Assembly: GCA_032358165.1 (NCBI GenBank)
Contig: JAALGY010000008.1
Coordinates: 868,001-932,000, forward strand
Length of the DNA stretch: 64,000 nucleotides
Direction of reading: 5' to 3'
Origin: Diplosphaera chodatii
Taxonomy: Eukaryota; Chlorophyta; Trebouxiophyceae; Prasiolales; Stichococcaceae
Positions 1 through 11,700 of this stretch are shown in pieces. Every line of letters begins with the position of its first letter. Positions within the stretch are counted from its first letter, which is position 1. The position numbers were made by a program, and so were the translations under genes. Under the pieces are notes generated by a model. It saw only the letters and a program-made list of their open reading frames with translations. It was not told the DNA's origin and did no database searches.

Positions 1-920
1 CAGCATCAATGAGGACGGTGCTGCAGGTGGGTCATGTGAGAGCCCTTTTGGCTGCGGAGGCAGCGGCGGCTGCTGTGGGTGCTGCACCTCGCACACCGAC
101 AGCTGGCTAGTGTATGGCGCGGGGCGCACGCCCAGGCGACACCCCGGCTGCAGCTGCAGCATGTTGGCGAGCACCTGCCAGCCACCTGCGGCCTCGAGGG
201 TGGTGCTGCAGCCGGCACCTTCACGCTGCTGCTGCTGCTGCTGCTGCTGCGGCATGTGCAGAGCGGCGGGCGCACCACCAGCGGCCCGAGGGGTGCTGGC
301 AGCAGTGAACACGAAGTCGGGGCTGCAGTGGGCCTGGGACCTGAGCCGCACGGGGAACTCCGTGCCGCCGCACGCCACAAAGGTGCAGCTGCGGACGCTG
401 CGCTGGCCAAACAGCAACACCGCCTGCGGACAAGACAAACGATCTGGTGACCATGTGAACCCAGCTGCAACTCCACATACTGCAGAAGGGGCATCCCGTG
501 TTCATACCCTTCAGTCCACGCAGTGCCAGGACATCTCACCTGCTGTGCTGAGATGCGAAGGGGGCCATTGCCAACAACGATCCACACCAGCTCTGCTGGC
601 GGCACCTGCAAGGAGGCAAAGGGAAATGGCCAAGCATACTATATGCATCACCATGGAGGACCCATATGCAAGCCAACACAGCATCATATATGCCGCGAAC
701 ATTGTGCTGGTTCTCATGGAAATTGCTGAACGACAATCATACTGTGCAGTGTGGGATTGTCATGACCTGCAGATTATCGTGCGACTTCACAGCTGCAGTC
801 CGCGGACTTCCAGTCTCCCGGGCTTCTCCACCCTGGACGCTGCATTTGCGCCTGCTGGTGCGCATCTGGGAGGGCGGCACCCACAAGGCCCCTTTCCGCT
901 TCTGCGGCCCGGCTCTCCCA
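1..920 (-). CDS. Unrecognised protein, 3' end cut by window edge
   Basis: I do not recognise this gene. Two minus-strand exons join in frame at phase 0. The first is 605-540 and reads VPPAELVWIVVGNGPLRISA followed by QQ. The second runs from 423 to the window edge, begins AVLLFGQRSVRSCTF, and is free of stops over 423 bases. Acceptors TTGCAG|G and CCGCAG|G and donor CAG|GTGAG flank them. A probable upstream coding stretch lies around 780-915, but its frame is unclear. The long exon has a cysteine-containing start and then low complexity, including a run of seven glutamines from a CTG/CAG repeat near 222-250 and a Pro/Gln-rich stretch near the edge. The C-terminus is outside the window. Reading direction is inferred from the splice-site pairs and frame continuity; the plus-strand ORFs over the same bases are treated as shadows. 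Confidence 0.45.
222..252. repeat. CTG/CAG trinucleotide repeat
   Basis: Eight or more CTG units in a row (CAG on the minus strand). On the minus strand they encode the poly-Gln of the unrecognised gene at the left edge. Confidence 0.9.
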
Positions 921-1810
921 CTGTGAAAGCATGAGCGGCATGGCAGGTGCATCAAGCTTCCTGCATAGGTACCTGCTGGCAGCAGGCCAGCACGCTTCAG
1001 CGAAAGGGTCGTGTTGAGTCTGTCTATCTGTCACGAGGCTCACCCTCTCAAGATGCTCACACTTCACGACGGTATCAAGCTGTTGTTGTCACCAAGTAAG
1101 TCACCAAGTACGTCAGAGCTAGCGGTCTCTACAAGCTTAGGTTAGAAAGCACTTTGGTGCACCTTGCCGACTCACTGCCCTTGCTTTATGGTCTGGCGGT
1201 GGCGGAACAGCTTCGTACAGGTACAGTCGAGCCGCAGCCCTTGCACTGCATCACGACAAGATCTTGGTCGTCAATGTAGATCGATCGAGCTCCACGAGGC
1301 AACCTTCTATGGTGCTGCATATCGGGCACCCTTCGATACTGCACTTCTCGGAGGAGACCAGCAATGCAGGGTGGGGGAGCTTGAGTTGGAGAAACTGCAG
1401 CTCAATTTGTAGGCGGCCAGCTCCGAAGCATGCATGGACCAGTTGGTGTCCACCTGAGGAAGTTACAGACGCCGAGGAAAGCAACGAAAACCAGATCGAC
1501 GAGTTCCCCAACGTGACAAGCTGATGCCAAATTTCAGTGCAAACTCATGTCGGTCGGGCGTCCAAGACCCTGCCCTAGCTAACATCCCAGTATACCCCTG
1601 ACATGGTGCCAACTACATCACTCGCGTGCGCGCAAAGTCACAACCGACCATAGCACATGGTTTGCAATACACTTTTACTTGCAATCAACGAATGAAAGCC
1701 CTGCTGTCCTGCAACCCGATAGGCCCAGCAGCAGGCTGCTGGCGCAACCCAGTCGGACTGTCGCTCTGAATGGTGCCGACCAGCCGACCTGCGACCGCAG
1801 GCTGTGCCAC
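921..1810. other. Intergenic region, DUR3 3' side
   Basis: No coding exon is supported here. It holds the presumed promoter of the unrecognised minus-strand gene at the left edge and the 3' UTR of DUR3 on its right side. The short ORFs on both strands have no splice context or recognisable sequence. Confidence 0.5.
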
Positions 1811-4800
1811 TCAGACCTTGTTGGGCATCGCCGCTGTCTCGGCTGCCACCCGCTTGCGCTCTGCGATCTCGTCCTCGACAAGGTACGGGTTCCTGCAAAT
1901 GCACACATGAGCTGTAAGCAAACAGGCTGGGTGCACTCATCACACTCAGCGCCTATCCAAACACTGCGCAGTGAGCAAATGACCTATATGTAGCATGAAA
2001 GGCGTACCCGTGCTTTGAGGGGTGGTCCGCCTTGTCGCCGAAGAAGTCGCCGGCGTGCTTCGACAGGTCCTCCGCTGCCGGGACGTGGCCAGTGAACATG
2101 TTCTTCATGGTCTTCACCAGCTGGCCGCGCGCCTCCCAGGGGGGCTGCAACACCAGCATGTGCTAAGTCAGGTGTTGAACAGCACAAGCAGTGGTGTTCC
2201 CATGGCACACCAACTCCACGTCCACAAACCCATGTTGCAGCAGTCAAGCAACTCAGCAGCAGGTGTATCGCGTACCAGCACTGTCGCAATGACGGTGGCG
2301 ATGAAGCCCCACGTCATGCTGATGATCACCCAGAAGGTGAAATAGCCCTGCAGGTAGCCAGAGGAAGCAAGCGGTGAAACGCATGCTCCACACCCTCATG
2401 CAGCAGGCCTGTGCAGCCACTTGGGGGAATATGCGTTGTCAATGCAGAGGAGGCAGCTGATATATGGCAGTGAAAAGTAGAGCGAACACACACCTTCGAG
2501 AAGACCTTTGCGGGCAGCGCCAGGCACGGCCACAGGATGAAGAGCACCACCGACAGGATGCCGCCCCAGATCAGAATCCACTTGAAGGCGTTGTCCATGG
2601 CGGCCTTCGAGTCCTTGCCCTCCTCGGTGATGCCTGCATCATGGGTAGGGCAGCTTGTCAGCGACACTGCACGAGGGTCACCAGACAGTGCACATGCCTG
2701 GCAAAGGGAGCAGTGCGCCTGCTAAGGTGCTGAACGGTAGAAGCTGTTAGGCATTCATCAACGCACCAAGAGAGTATCTCTGCAGTGGCAATGCGGTGCA
2801 TGTGTTTGACATGCTGCGCACCAGTCCACTCCTCCTCAACCATCTTCAGGTTGCGGGTCGCCTCCCAGTCGAAGTTGTCGGGCTTGATGAGCGACACCAC
2901 GATGCAGATGAAGGCGGAAATCAGGATGGATGCCAGGTTGCCGGCCAGCATGGGGTAGTCCTTGCCAGTGGTGTCAAGGTCAATCGAACCGTAGCCCACC
3001 TGACACACATCGACGACCACAATGGTCAAATATAGTATCAGCAGAGACTGCAGCACAAAGAGCAGCATGCAATACCTCTTGGGCACATTGCAAAGTTGCC
3101 GCTAGCATGTGCACTATTCACCAGCTGCGCACCTTGGTCCAGACCAGCCAGAAGATGAGCCCAGCCCACTGGCCGATCAGCGCGCCGCTGATGGCACCCC
3201 ACTTGGTGCACTGCAGCCAGCAGCAAGTATGGGAGATATATATATATTATTGAGTTTGCGTCGCGAAGTCAGACATAGGATAACCTCGTAAAAACCCTGC
3301 CCATAGCAGCCAGCATAGTAACAGCTTACCTTGGACCACAAGAGGCATGCTGCAATGGGGAAGACGGCAGAGCCGATGAGCACACCCATCACCAGGTACA
3401 CCTACGTGCAGAATGACATAGTTTCGAATTCCATACATTGGCATATGGCGTCAACAGCAAGGCAGCGCAAACACCATGATGCAAGGCGCGAGATCAGTCA
3501 GAGGAGTGCTGCTGGCAAAGACACAAAAGCGAGCAAAGCACAACTGACGCACCCAGCCGAGCGACACTCCAGCGACGTTGAGCAGCACTGCCAAGATGCC
3601 CATGAGGCAGCCGAACACGCACACCGAGATGCGGGACACCAGGATGGTCTCCTTGGGGGTGCTCTCCGGCTTGATGTATGTCCTGCATAGGTAGCAGGCA
3701 GCAGATTGGCATCCAGCAGCCACTTTGTGGTGAGCTGCTGTCCAAGGTGCACATGTGATAATGCGTTAGCTGCTTACAGTGCTAAGCAGCGAGAGATGTG
3801 GGCTGCTGTCACCTGTAGATGTCGTACGTGAACAGCGAAGACACCGCGATCAGCTCAGCAGAGCCTGCATTTGCACATGACAGGCGTTGCAGCAACCGTC
3901 ATGTTGGAAGCGGCTGTCGAACCCATTGAATGCATCCGGAGGTGGCTCTTGGACCACACAATCAAGGCTCACCAGAGCTGGTGACTGCCATGAAGAGCAT
4001 CAGCACAATCAGGATGGCGCCGCCCTTGCCCAGCAGGTATGTTGCAGTCGCTGGCGGCACCAGGCCCGAGTTGGCCTGCACAGGATGTGAGGCGTTGCCG
4101 TCAGCTCCGCAGGTCACCGCACAAACAGTCACAACCTTGCACAGTGTCTGCAAGCCATCCCAGCACAGCAACGCCATGTGTGACGGGGCATGCGCACCTC
4201 GTCAAGGGTCAGCGGCAGGTCCAGTGCGCGGGAGGCCAGGCCCAGGCAGGTAGCCAGGGTGAAGGGGATGCAGAACCACAGGATGCCACCTGAAGCAGCG
4301 GCATGGCAGCCTCTTTGACAAGGCTGTGATGCACGGCAGACTTGCCTATCATGCAGTTGCGTGAGGCCAACATGTAGCAGGCTGTGTCAGCAGGTAAGGG
4401 CTGAACAGCGCGTGCTGTGCACGCACCAAGGATGTAGCCCTTGTGTGATGAGGAGGGGCGCGCTGCGATGGCGGACTGCCAGTATGCCTGGTCCACGAAC
4501 ACAGTGCCGAAGTTGCCCACCAGGTTGATGATGCCGAACACCAAGCCGCCCTGCGGTCAAGGCCGACTCGTCAGCACAGCTTTGGTGTGATGAGGTAACA
4601 AGGACATTGGCGCGGTTGAAGCGTGGGCGCTACAATTGCGGGACAGGTGAGGCGGCGGTGCGGCAACACTGCCAAGGCACAGGCCGGCTTGTACACTTGC
4701 TCACCTTGGACAGCATGGTCAGGTACTCGCCGTCCAGGTTGCCGGACACGGGGTTCACCTTGGCCAGGGCATTGAGGTTGTCCCACACCTGCAAATCCAT

Positions 4801-6826
4801 GCAAGCACTGGCGTCCTGAGTCCAATTGCAACAGTGGCCTTGCAGGGGGTTGATGTCATTCATAGCAAGTTCTGAGCTGTGCCATCGCATGTGCTTTGAT
4901 GGCCTTGTGGTGGGCCGCCGCACCTTGGATGGGGAGCCGAGGTCTGGAGAGGTGGCGTAAACCATGACCGAGAAGATGCACAGGACCACGTAGATGTACA
5001 CGGTGTGGATGTATGAGGACAGGAATGTCGCCTTCAGCCCGCCGATGGCAGTGTCTGCAGACCAATGAGAGATTCTATGACTCCTGTCGGCACTCATCAT
5101 CACATAAAGTTGTGTGACGGACAATAGTCAATTGTGCTCAAGTAGGTCGCACTGGGATCAGAAAGCGCTGCAAGGCCAAACTGCAGCAACTCACACATAA
5201 TGATGCCGATGGGGATCAGGAAGGCTGCCGCGTAAATGTTCATGCCGGTAAGGGCGTTGATGACTGCAGAGCCACCGAGCAGCAGCATGCCTGCAACAGA
5301 GAAACGGATCAGCCTTCAGCATCCTGCAAGCAACATAAACATGCGCGGATGCGTGCACTGTTCAACATATGTCATTGAGAGCGAGGGGATCAGGACAGCC
5401 CAGCTGTTGACCATAGCAGTAGCCTCAAGACCAACAGCTGAGCCACTCACCTGTCACAATAATGTTGGTCAGGAAGCAGAAGAACAGGAAGACGATGTGT
5501 GCCGCGGTGCCCCAGCGAGCACGCACGATCCTGCACGTTTACCAGGCACAGCCGAGTGATTGTCGATGCTGGGTGCAGTTAGGGAGCGGCATACCAGGGA
5601 ATGTTTATGGCTGCCAATACAAATGCGGCACCCCGACATTCTGAGTGTGGCTTTTTGGTGGAAAGTGAGTGACGCACTCTAGGATGGTGTGGGCCTTGGG
5701 CGCCTTCCGCTTCACCTCCACTGCCAGGATGCCGAAAAGGATGATCTGGACAGTGGCACCCGATGCATACCTACAGTGTGGGAGCCATGTGAACATGTCA
5801 AGTGACGGCTTCTGGTCAGGGACCTGCTTTCAATCTCAATAGTTAGACGGTTCAGTACAGACTGTGCACCAAACCCCACTCGAGGCGGAGTACAATTTAG
5901 ATGATGCACATGACGCCACTCATGCATTGAGGGGCCAGCGCCGCACCAGAAGGGGCCTGAGACGCCATACTTCCAGGCGACGTTCGAAGACTGCAGCAGC
6001 GTAGCGGCCCAGGTCCAGTGGGAAACAATGTCAACGGCAATGAGACCGGTCTTGATGGTGCGGCCGGCGCAGTTGAACTGCTCGCTGGATGTGCGGGTGC
6101 CACCAAACCTGCAGTCACATGAGCATGGTGGGCAATGCACAGCTCTGCCTCCGCGAGCAGAGGGCCAGGTCTGTTCAATTGAGCAGGCAGCATTTGATAA
6201 GAATCCAGCAGGGGTCCTGCTCTCATAGCCGAGGTCACCCACTGTGGCATTGACAGGGCAGACCCCTAATATTACTTGCAGCAGACCATGCTGTTGGACA
6301 GACTCGCACCTGTAGTCGATCCATACGATGAGGGAGGTGAAGAAGGAGAAGAAGAGGCCAAAGCCCACCACGATGCCATAGCCGATGCCCTGCAGGCAGC
6401 ATGGAATCCACCAAGTGTTGGTGACAAGGTGCACGATGGCGATCTATATACCCTGTGTGCGCACGGTACCTCAACAGCGATCTTTTGCAGCTTGTTGTGC
6501 TCATCACGATGTGTGCTGACGCTCTGTACACAGCACCTCGAGACACTGTATCATCAGGTGTGGGTCAGAGTGTGACTGCACCTGGCTCATGACCGGGTTT
6601 CCCCCGAAGAAGGATGTCTCATTGTCGAACTGTGTCAGCCCGAAGGCATTCACGCCTGCAAAGCGCCATTTGTGAAGCTGAGGCTCCGAAGGGGGTTTCC
6701 AACTTCGCAGCAATCCACAGCAAGCTGCAGAGCAACAAAGTGTCCACCCAGCAGCAGGGCTGCGCAAGCTGCAGCAGCGCAGCGTATGATTGGTGCATGA
6801 ACCAGAGTCTCACCGCCGGTCGGCAT
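1811..6826 (-). CDS. DUR3: DUR3 urea/proton symporter (SSS family)
   Basis: This is a plasma-membrane high-affinity urea:H+ symporter of the sodium:solute symporter superfamily, with an expected 14-15 membrane segments. About 21 short exons join in frame from ATG at 6826 (MPTG, donor after 6814) to the stop at 1813-1811 after AMPNKV. Diagnostic DUR3 stretches appear in order: [16 protein letters not shown] start, [97 protein letters not shown], then the later membrane segments and a charged cytoplasmic tail. Length fits the plant/fungal family at about 700 residues. The gene lies head to head with urea carboxylase, which fits coordinated uptake and use of urea. Such genes are usually nitrogen-regulated in algae, but no specific operator was identified here. 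The start is chosen because the 13-base first exon splices in frame to [13 protein letters not shown]. No truncation is seen. Confidence 0.95.
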
Positions 6827-8690
6827 GTTGGATGAGCTGAGAGGTCAGTTGGCGCGAAACCCCTGCATCATCATGCACCGACCAGGGTCACCCGTTGCAC
6901 TGGCAAAGAAAGATGTGTGCCTTTGACCAAACGGAGCGCTACAACCACTGTGTCAAACGCGATGTGCGTGCTGTGCAGTGGCATCGCCATCGATTACAGG
7001 ACCGTGTACAACTGGTTCAGGGTTGTGACGCGTCGTGCCAGCTGGTGACGTCCAAGAACTAAGCCCCGGCATGGCGTGGCAGGTAGGAGACAAACGTCAT
7101 CCACAGAGAAGCAGGAATGAAGAGTGCCGGCCCCGTGCCAGCGGATCGCGCGGACTGAGTCGACCTCAAGTGCAACCGGACGGTCAGGCACGAAAGAGGC
7201 AAATCTTAGACCGTGGAGGTACACCCTCCAGCGGAGCCGCGGCAACGCAGCTGGACTGCATGTACAGGTCTATCGTGCGGGCTTTGGCAGCAGTCACGCA
7301 GCTGAACACGACACGCAAGGTGATGTGAGCAGGTGTGGTGTTTGCATCCAACGCGTCTAAACCGTTGTATCGGGTATGCTAGCGCGATCGGACGGCATCA
7401 CAGCACTGAATGTGCTACTGATGATGCATGTGGGGCATTTGCGCAGCGCAGAACAGGCGTTTGATGCAGTTGTTTGTGGTCAGACGCATTTTGGGCTGCA
7501 TCAGGACTGATTGACCGGCATACCTTCAGCAGGGCGGTGCGGCGGCAACTGCGGTGTGCGCAGTCTGGCAGCTCGGCGACTCTCTCGCCGATGAGGTGGT
7601 GGGGCGAGAAGCGTGTGCAGCAAAGAGAGTTGTGGCGCTGAAAGTCACGAGCCACGTGCTTGTCACATTTCAACGGGGGACATGCATCGCTCCCTGAACA
7701 GAGATCCCATTGTACTTCAGAGCTGTGCTCACGGTGCGCGGACCCATGCAAGTGCGATACGCTTACAATGATGCTTGTGTCAGATTGTGAGCTCACCGCG
7801 GCGTGGCTGCGTCGGTCCGCCCAACCGCACCACCAGCCGGACTCTCGACCGTTCAGATAGATGTAGCGTCCTCTGGCGTGATCATGGCATCGAAAGCCCG
7901 CTGCAGAATGGTCTGTCACATCGCCGGCTGCCAGTAGCATCTGAGGGCATCTTTCTGAGGGGCTGCTGTTTCAAAAATCGGCTAAGCAGGTCCAAAAACT
8001 TGTTTGGCATGGGATCTTGCTGAGCTGGACCGGAAAGCGAAGCACCAGGTAGTACGTGGTCGTCTGCTCCACAGCCCGCTGCGCCCCTACCCGGTGCGTA
8101 TGCCTTGTATGAGTGACGAATCGTTCAGGTGGGAGAGCGGATCGCCCAAGCGCCGCAAGCACCTGCCATAATTGCTAAACTCACTGCAACCTCCTACACG
8201 CAACCCACATGCTGATCACATGCGTGAGCATGCGTCTCTTGTGCCAAGTTGGATGCTTGATGAAATCCACGGCATGTGGTTGTTGAGCTGCTCTGACGCA
8301 TGCGGTCAAGAGGACACACCTTCTGCGGGCCTGAGCTTAGGTCTGAGTCACTTTGGCTCCATGCAGGTTGGCACCAGGTGCAGCTGGTCAGGCAGTCATG
8401 ACCACAGGTGAACGTGCGTGTAAATCAATGTACGTTTGATGCGCAGGGATTGGAACCTGCATCACGGTTTCACCTGCATGAGCTTGCACCTGCTTGCTTG
8501 TATCGTAAATCACGTGCATAGTGTGTATCACCATGGCTTTGTGCACGGCTGGGGGGTGCGTTCATTGAAGGGCTTCAACTGCGTACTGTAAACAGCTGGG
8601 ATCGCGAGGCTGTGTGACGTCTCCCATGAGGAGCAACGGCACCAATGCATGCGGCGCGCCGCTGTCTCACTGATATGGCCCTGACATGAT
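6827..8690. promoter_or_regulatory. Divergent DUR3-DUR1 intergenic (bidirectional promoter region)
   Basis: About 1.9 kb separates the DUR3 start from the first recognisable urea carboxylase exon. It must contain both promoters and, near its right end, a short first exon of the carboxylase gene. ORFs in it, including a 180-codon minus-strand one at 7398-7940, have unremarkable composition and no splice or family support. No TATA box or named nitrogen-response site could be assigned by eye. Confidence 0.5.
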
Positions 8691-8720
8691 CCCTGAGCTG
8701 GGATGGTGTTGGACGTGCAG

Positions 8721-11700
8721 GGACCAAGGTGCTCATCGCCAACCGCGGCGAGATCGCGTGTCGGGTGGCGCGCGCTGTGCGGGCGCTCAACTACACGCCT
8801 GTGGTCGTGTACACAGAGGCCGATGCACTGTCTCTGCATGTGCTCACAGCGGAGGAGAAGGTGTGCCTGTTTGATCTTTCCAAGGATCAACACGCAGCGA
8901 TGTGCGTTCGACCTGTTGTGAAAGCGGTTGAAAGCCGGCAACGGGCGCTTCTTTGGGTCATGCTGCCGCTGTCGCAGCTGGATCTGGGACAAACCGTTCC
9001 ACCCGATGTCAACAGACTGCTCTTCTCGAGTCGTTCAGCTCATCGCCGACCCAAGGCCTTTGCAATGGTGTGCAGGTGTGCCTCGGGCCAGACAAGCGGG
9101 CGTACACGAGCGTGGAGAAGCTGGTGACAATTGCCAAGGAGCAGGGCGTCGTTGCTGTGCACCCCGGGTGAGCATCTGCGCCTGCATGCATGCCATGGAC
9201 GAGACGCTCTGCCTAGATCTGTGCTCCAAAGGGTGCTCCTTCTGATGCCACGGTCATGCAGCAGTGCTACAGGCATGGCGTACCCTGAACTCTGTGATCG
9301 ATCTGCGTGCGCAGCTATGGCTTCCTGTCAGAGAACGTGGATTTTGCATCGGCCATCGAGGGCGCAGGCATTGCTTTCCTCGGGCCAACCACCGCTACCA
9401 TGGAGCAGTTCAGCCTCAAGCACACCGCGCGTGCCATTGCTCAGAACGCCAAGGTATCTGTTTGGCACCACATGAAGTGTTTTACCGAGTCATTCGTGTG
9501 CACGCATCTCTGGGATGATGGCTGTCTGCACTGCGCCTTGTAAGACTGATGTTGACACTTTGCCGCTCATCAACAGGTGCCGGTGCTGCCAGGTTCTGGG
9601 CTGCTGAAGTCACCGGAGGAGGCTGGGGAGCTGGCGGACGGCATTGGGTACCCTGTCTTGCTGAAGGTGAGGATAGAGACCAGACCGCACCAGATTGTGC
9701 CCGTCCTGACCAGGACTCCTGTGGAACGGGGGGACAAGGGGCGTCGAAAAGCAACGATCGAACAACACCGTATTCTCTGTGCATGTACGAAGGCCACTGG
9801 CGGCGGCGGCGGCATTGGCATCTACATCTGCAACTCCCACGACGAGGTCGTCAGCCAGTTTGCTGTTGCCGCGCGGCAGGGCCAGGCCAGCTTTGGCGAC
9901 TCGGGTGGGCAGTGACTCATAGCACTGTGGCCACCCAGCTCCACCACATCATACAGCTGTCTTTGGGATTCCCGGCTATCATTGCAGTCACACTAGAGCG
10001 ACAGCAGTTGCCTCGGGCTGGTTATGTAGGCAGCAGGATGCAGGTTGCGCCATTGGCCCGTCTGCTGACAGCTGCTGACAACACACATGCAGGCGTGTTC
10101 CTGGAGAAGTACGTGCTGCACGCGCGCCACATTGAGGTGCAGATCTTCGGCGACGGCAAGGGCACAGTGGTGCACCTGGGCGAGCGCGAGTGCTCCATCC
10201 AGCGGCGCCACCAGAAGATCGTGGAGGAGACGCCCTCGCCATACGCGACGCCAGACTTCCGGGAGGCCATCACCAGCGCCGCGGTGAGCGTGCATCACTG
10301 CAGCATGCGAGCAGAACACGAAGCAGCGCCGCTGTGCATGTTTCACTCAAAGCTTTGTCGTCAATTGACAGGTCCGGCTGGGGGAACATGCCAATTACCG
10401 GTCCGCTGGCACAGTGGAGTTCCTGGTAGATGATGACACTGGCAAGTTCTACTTCCTGGAGGTGAGGTCTTCTTCAGCAACCTGCTGTCGGTGCATGGGC
10501 CATGCAGTGCGACCGACCTCATGTGACTCGCTGATGTCACCAGACATCATCGACGTCAGCAGCTTTCATGATCACATTTGTGTCTGAACTACCTTGTGTC
10601 CTTTTTCCAGGTCAACACGCGGCTGCAGGTGGAGCACGGCATCACCGAGTATGTATCACGGCAGGACCTGGTCCAGTGGATGCTGCAGCTGCAGGTGGGA
10701 TTCCTCAGTCGTGGGCTGCTCCCATGTCCACCATGCAAACTCACAGATCAGCCGTACGGGAGGAAGGTAGAGCTGCTGTGCCACTGCACAGTGATGGTCC
10801 ATTGATAACGAAGCTTGTGGCGCTTGCGCAGGTGCCTGGCCTGACCCCACCAGACCTGAGCACGTACACCTTTGACAACCGAGGTGCCGCCATCGAGGTC
10901 CGGCTGAACGCTGAGAACCCCGCCGCCGGCTTCACGCCCTCCTCAGGTGCTGCAGCGATGACGGTCGCTGGCTGTTTTGAGTGCCCACCACTGGATCAAG
11001 TGTGTGCCCTCCCTGCAAGGGTGACTGCATCTGGTCAGTCAATACGACATGACTGACTGACTGTCAGGATACTGCGCACAGCCTCGCGGGAGAGGGCAAG
11101 GGCAAGCACCGGGTGCTGCGTGACACCTGGGGCAGACCAAATTTCAGCATTCAGTGCCATGCAGCGCACGACCGTGTGCAACATTCCATTCAATGACGGT
11201 GCAGGGGTGCTGGGCGAGGTGGCCTGGCCCGATATGGAGGGCGTACGCGTGGACACCTGGGTGGAGACGGGGGCGGAGGTCACCCCCTACTACGACAGCC
11301 TGCTGGCCAAGCTCATGGTGTTCGCGCCGGACCGCCCCGCGGCCATCGCCAAGCTGCAGGCCGCGCTCGCAGCCACCAAGCTGCAAGGCATCCCCAACAA
11401 CCTGGAGCTGTGCAAGGCGATCGCCGGCAGCGAGAAATTTGCCGCGGGGCGCACCACCACCGCCTTCCTGGCAGACTTCCCCTTCTCGCCGCACGCCGCA
11501 GAAGTCGTCACCCCCGGCATGAACACCACTGTGCAGGTGCGCCCACTACCACCATACTGCACATGGCGTTGATCCTGTCAGCACCCACATGTAACGCACT
11601 CTCGACAAGCAAGCATAGGAATGTGTGCACAGATCAGCCTCCTGCTGCACCTTGAGGTCCACCGCACGAAAGGCAGCAGTGAGCGTGTGTTGGGGCAGAC

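Noticed and set aside
7398..7940. 180-codon minus-strand ORF in the DUR3-DUR1 spacer
   Set aside because: Composition looks random, with no splice sites, domain or family resemblance; such lengths occur by chance in this GC-rich sequence.
8440..8475. tRNA-like T-arm on the minus strand (GCAGG...CCTGC)
   Set aside because: The loop has eight bases instead of seven, and no matching acceptor stem or D-arm could be found at the right distance.
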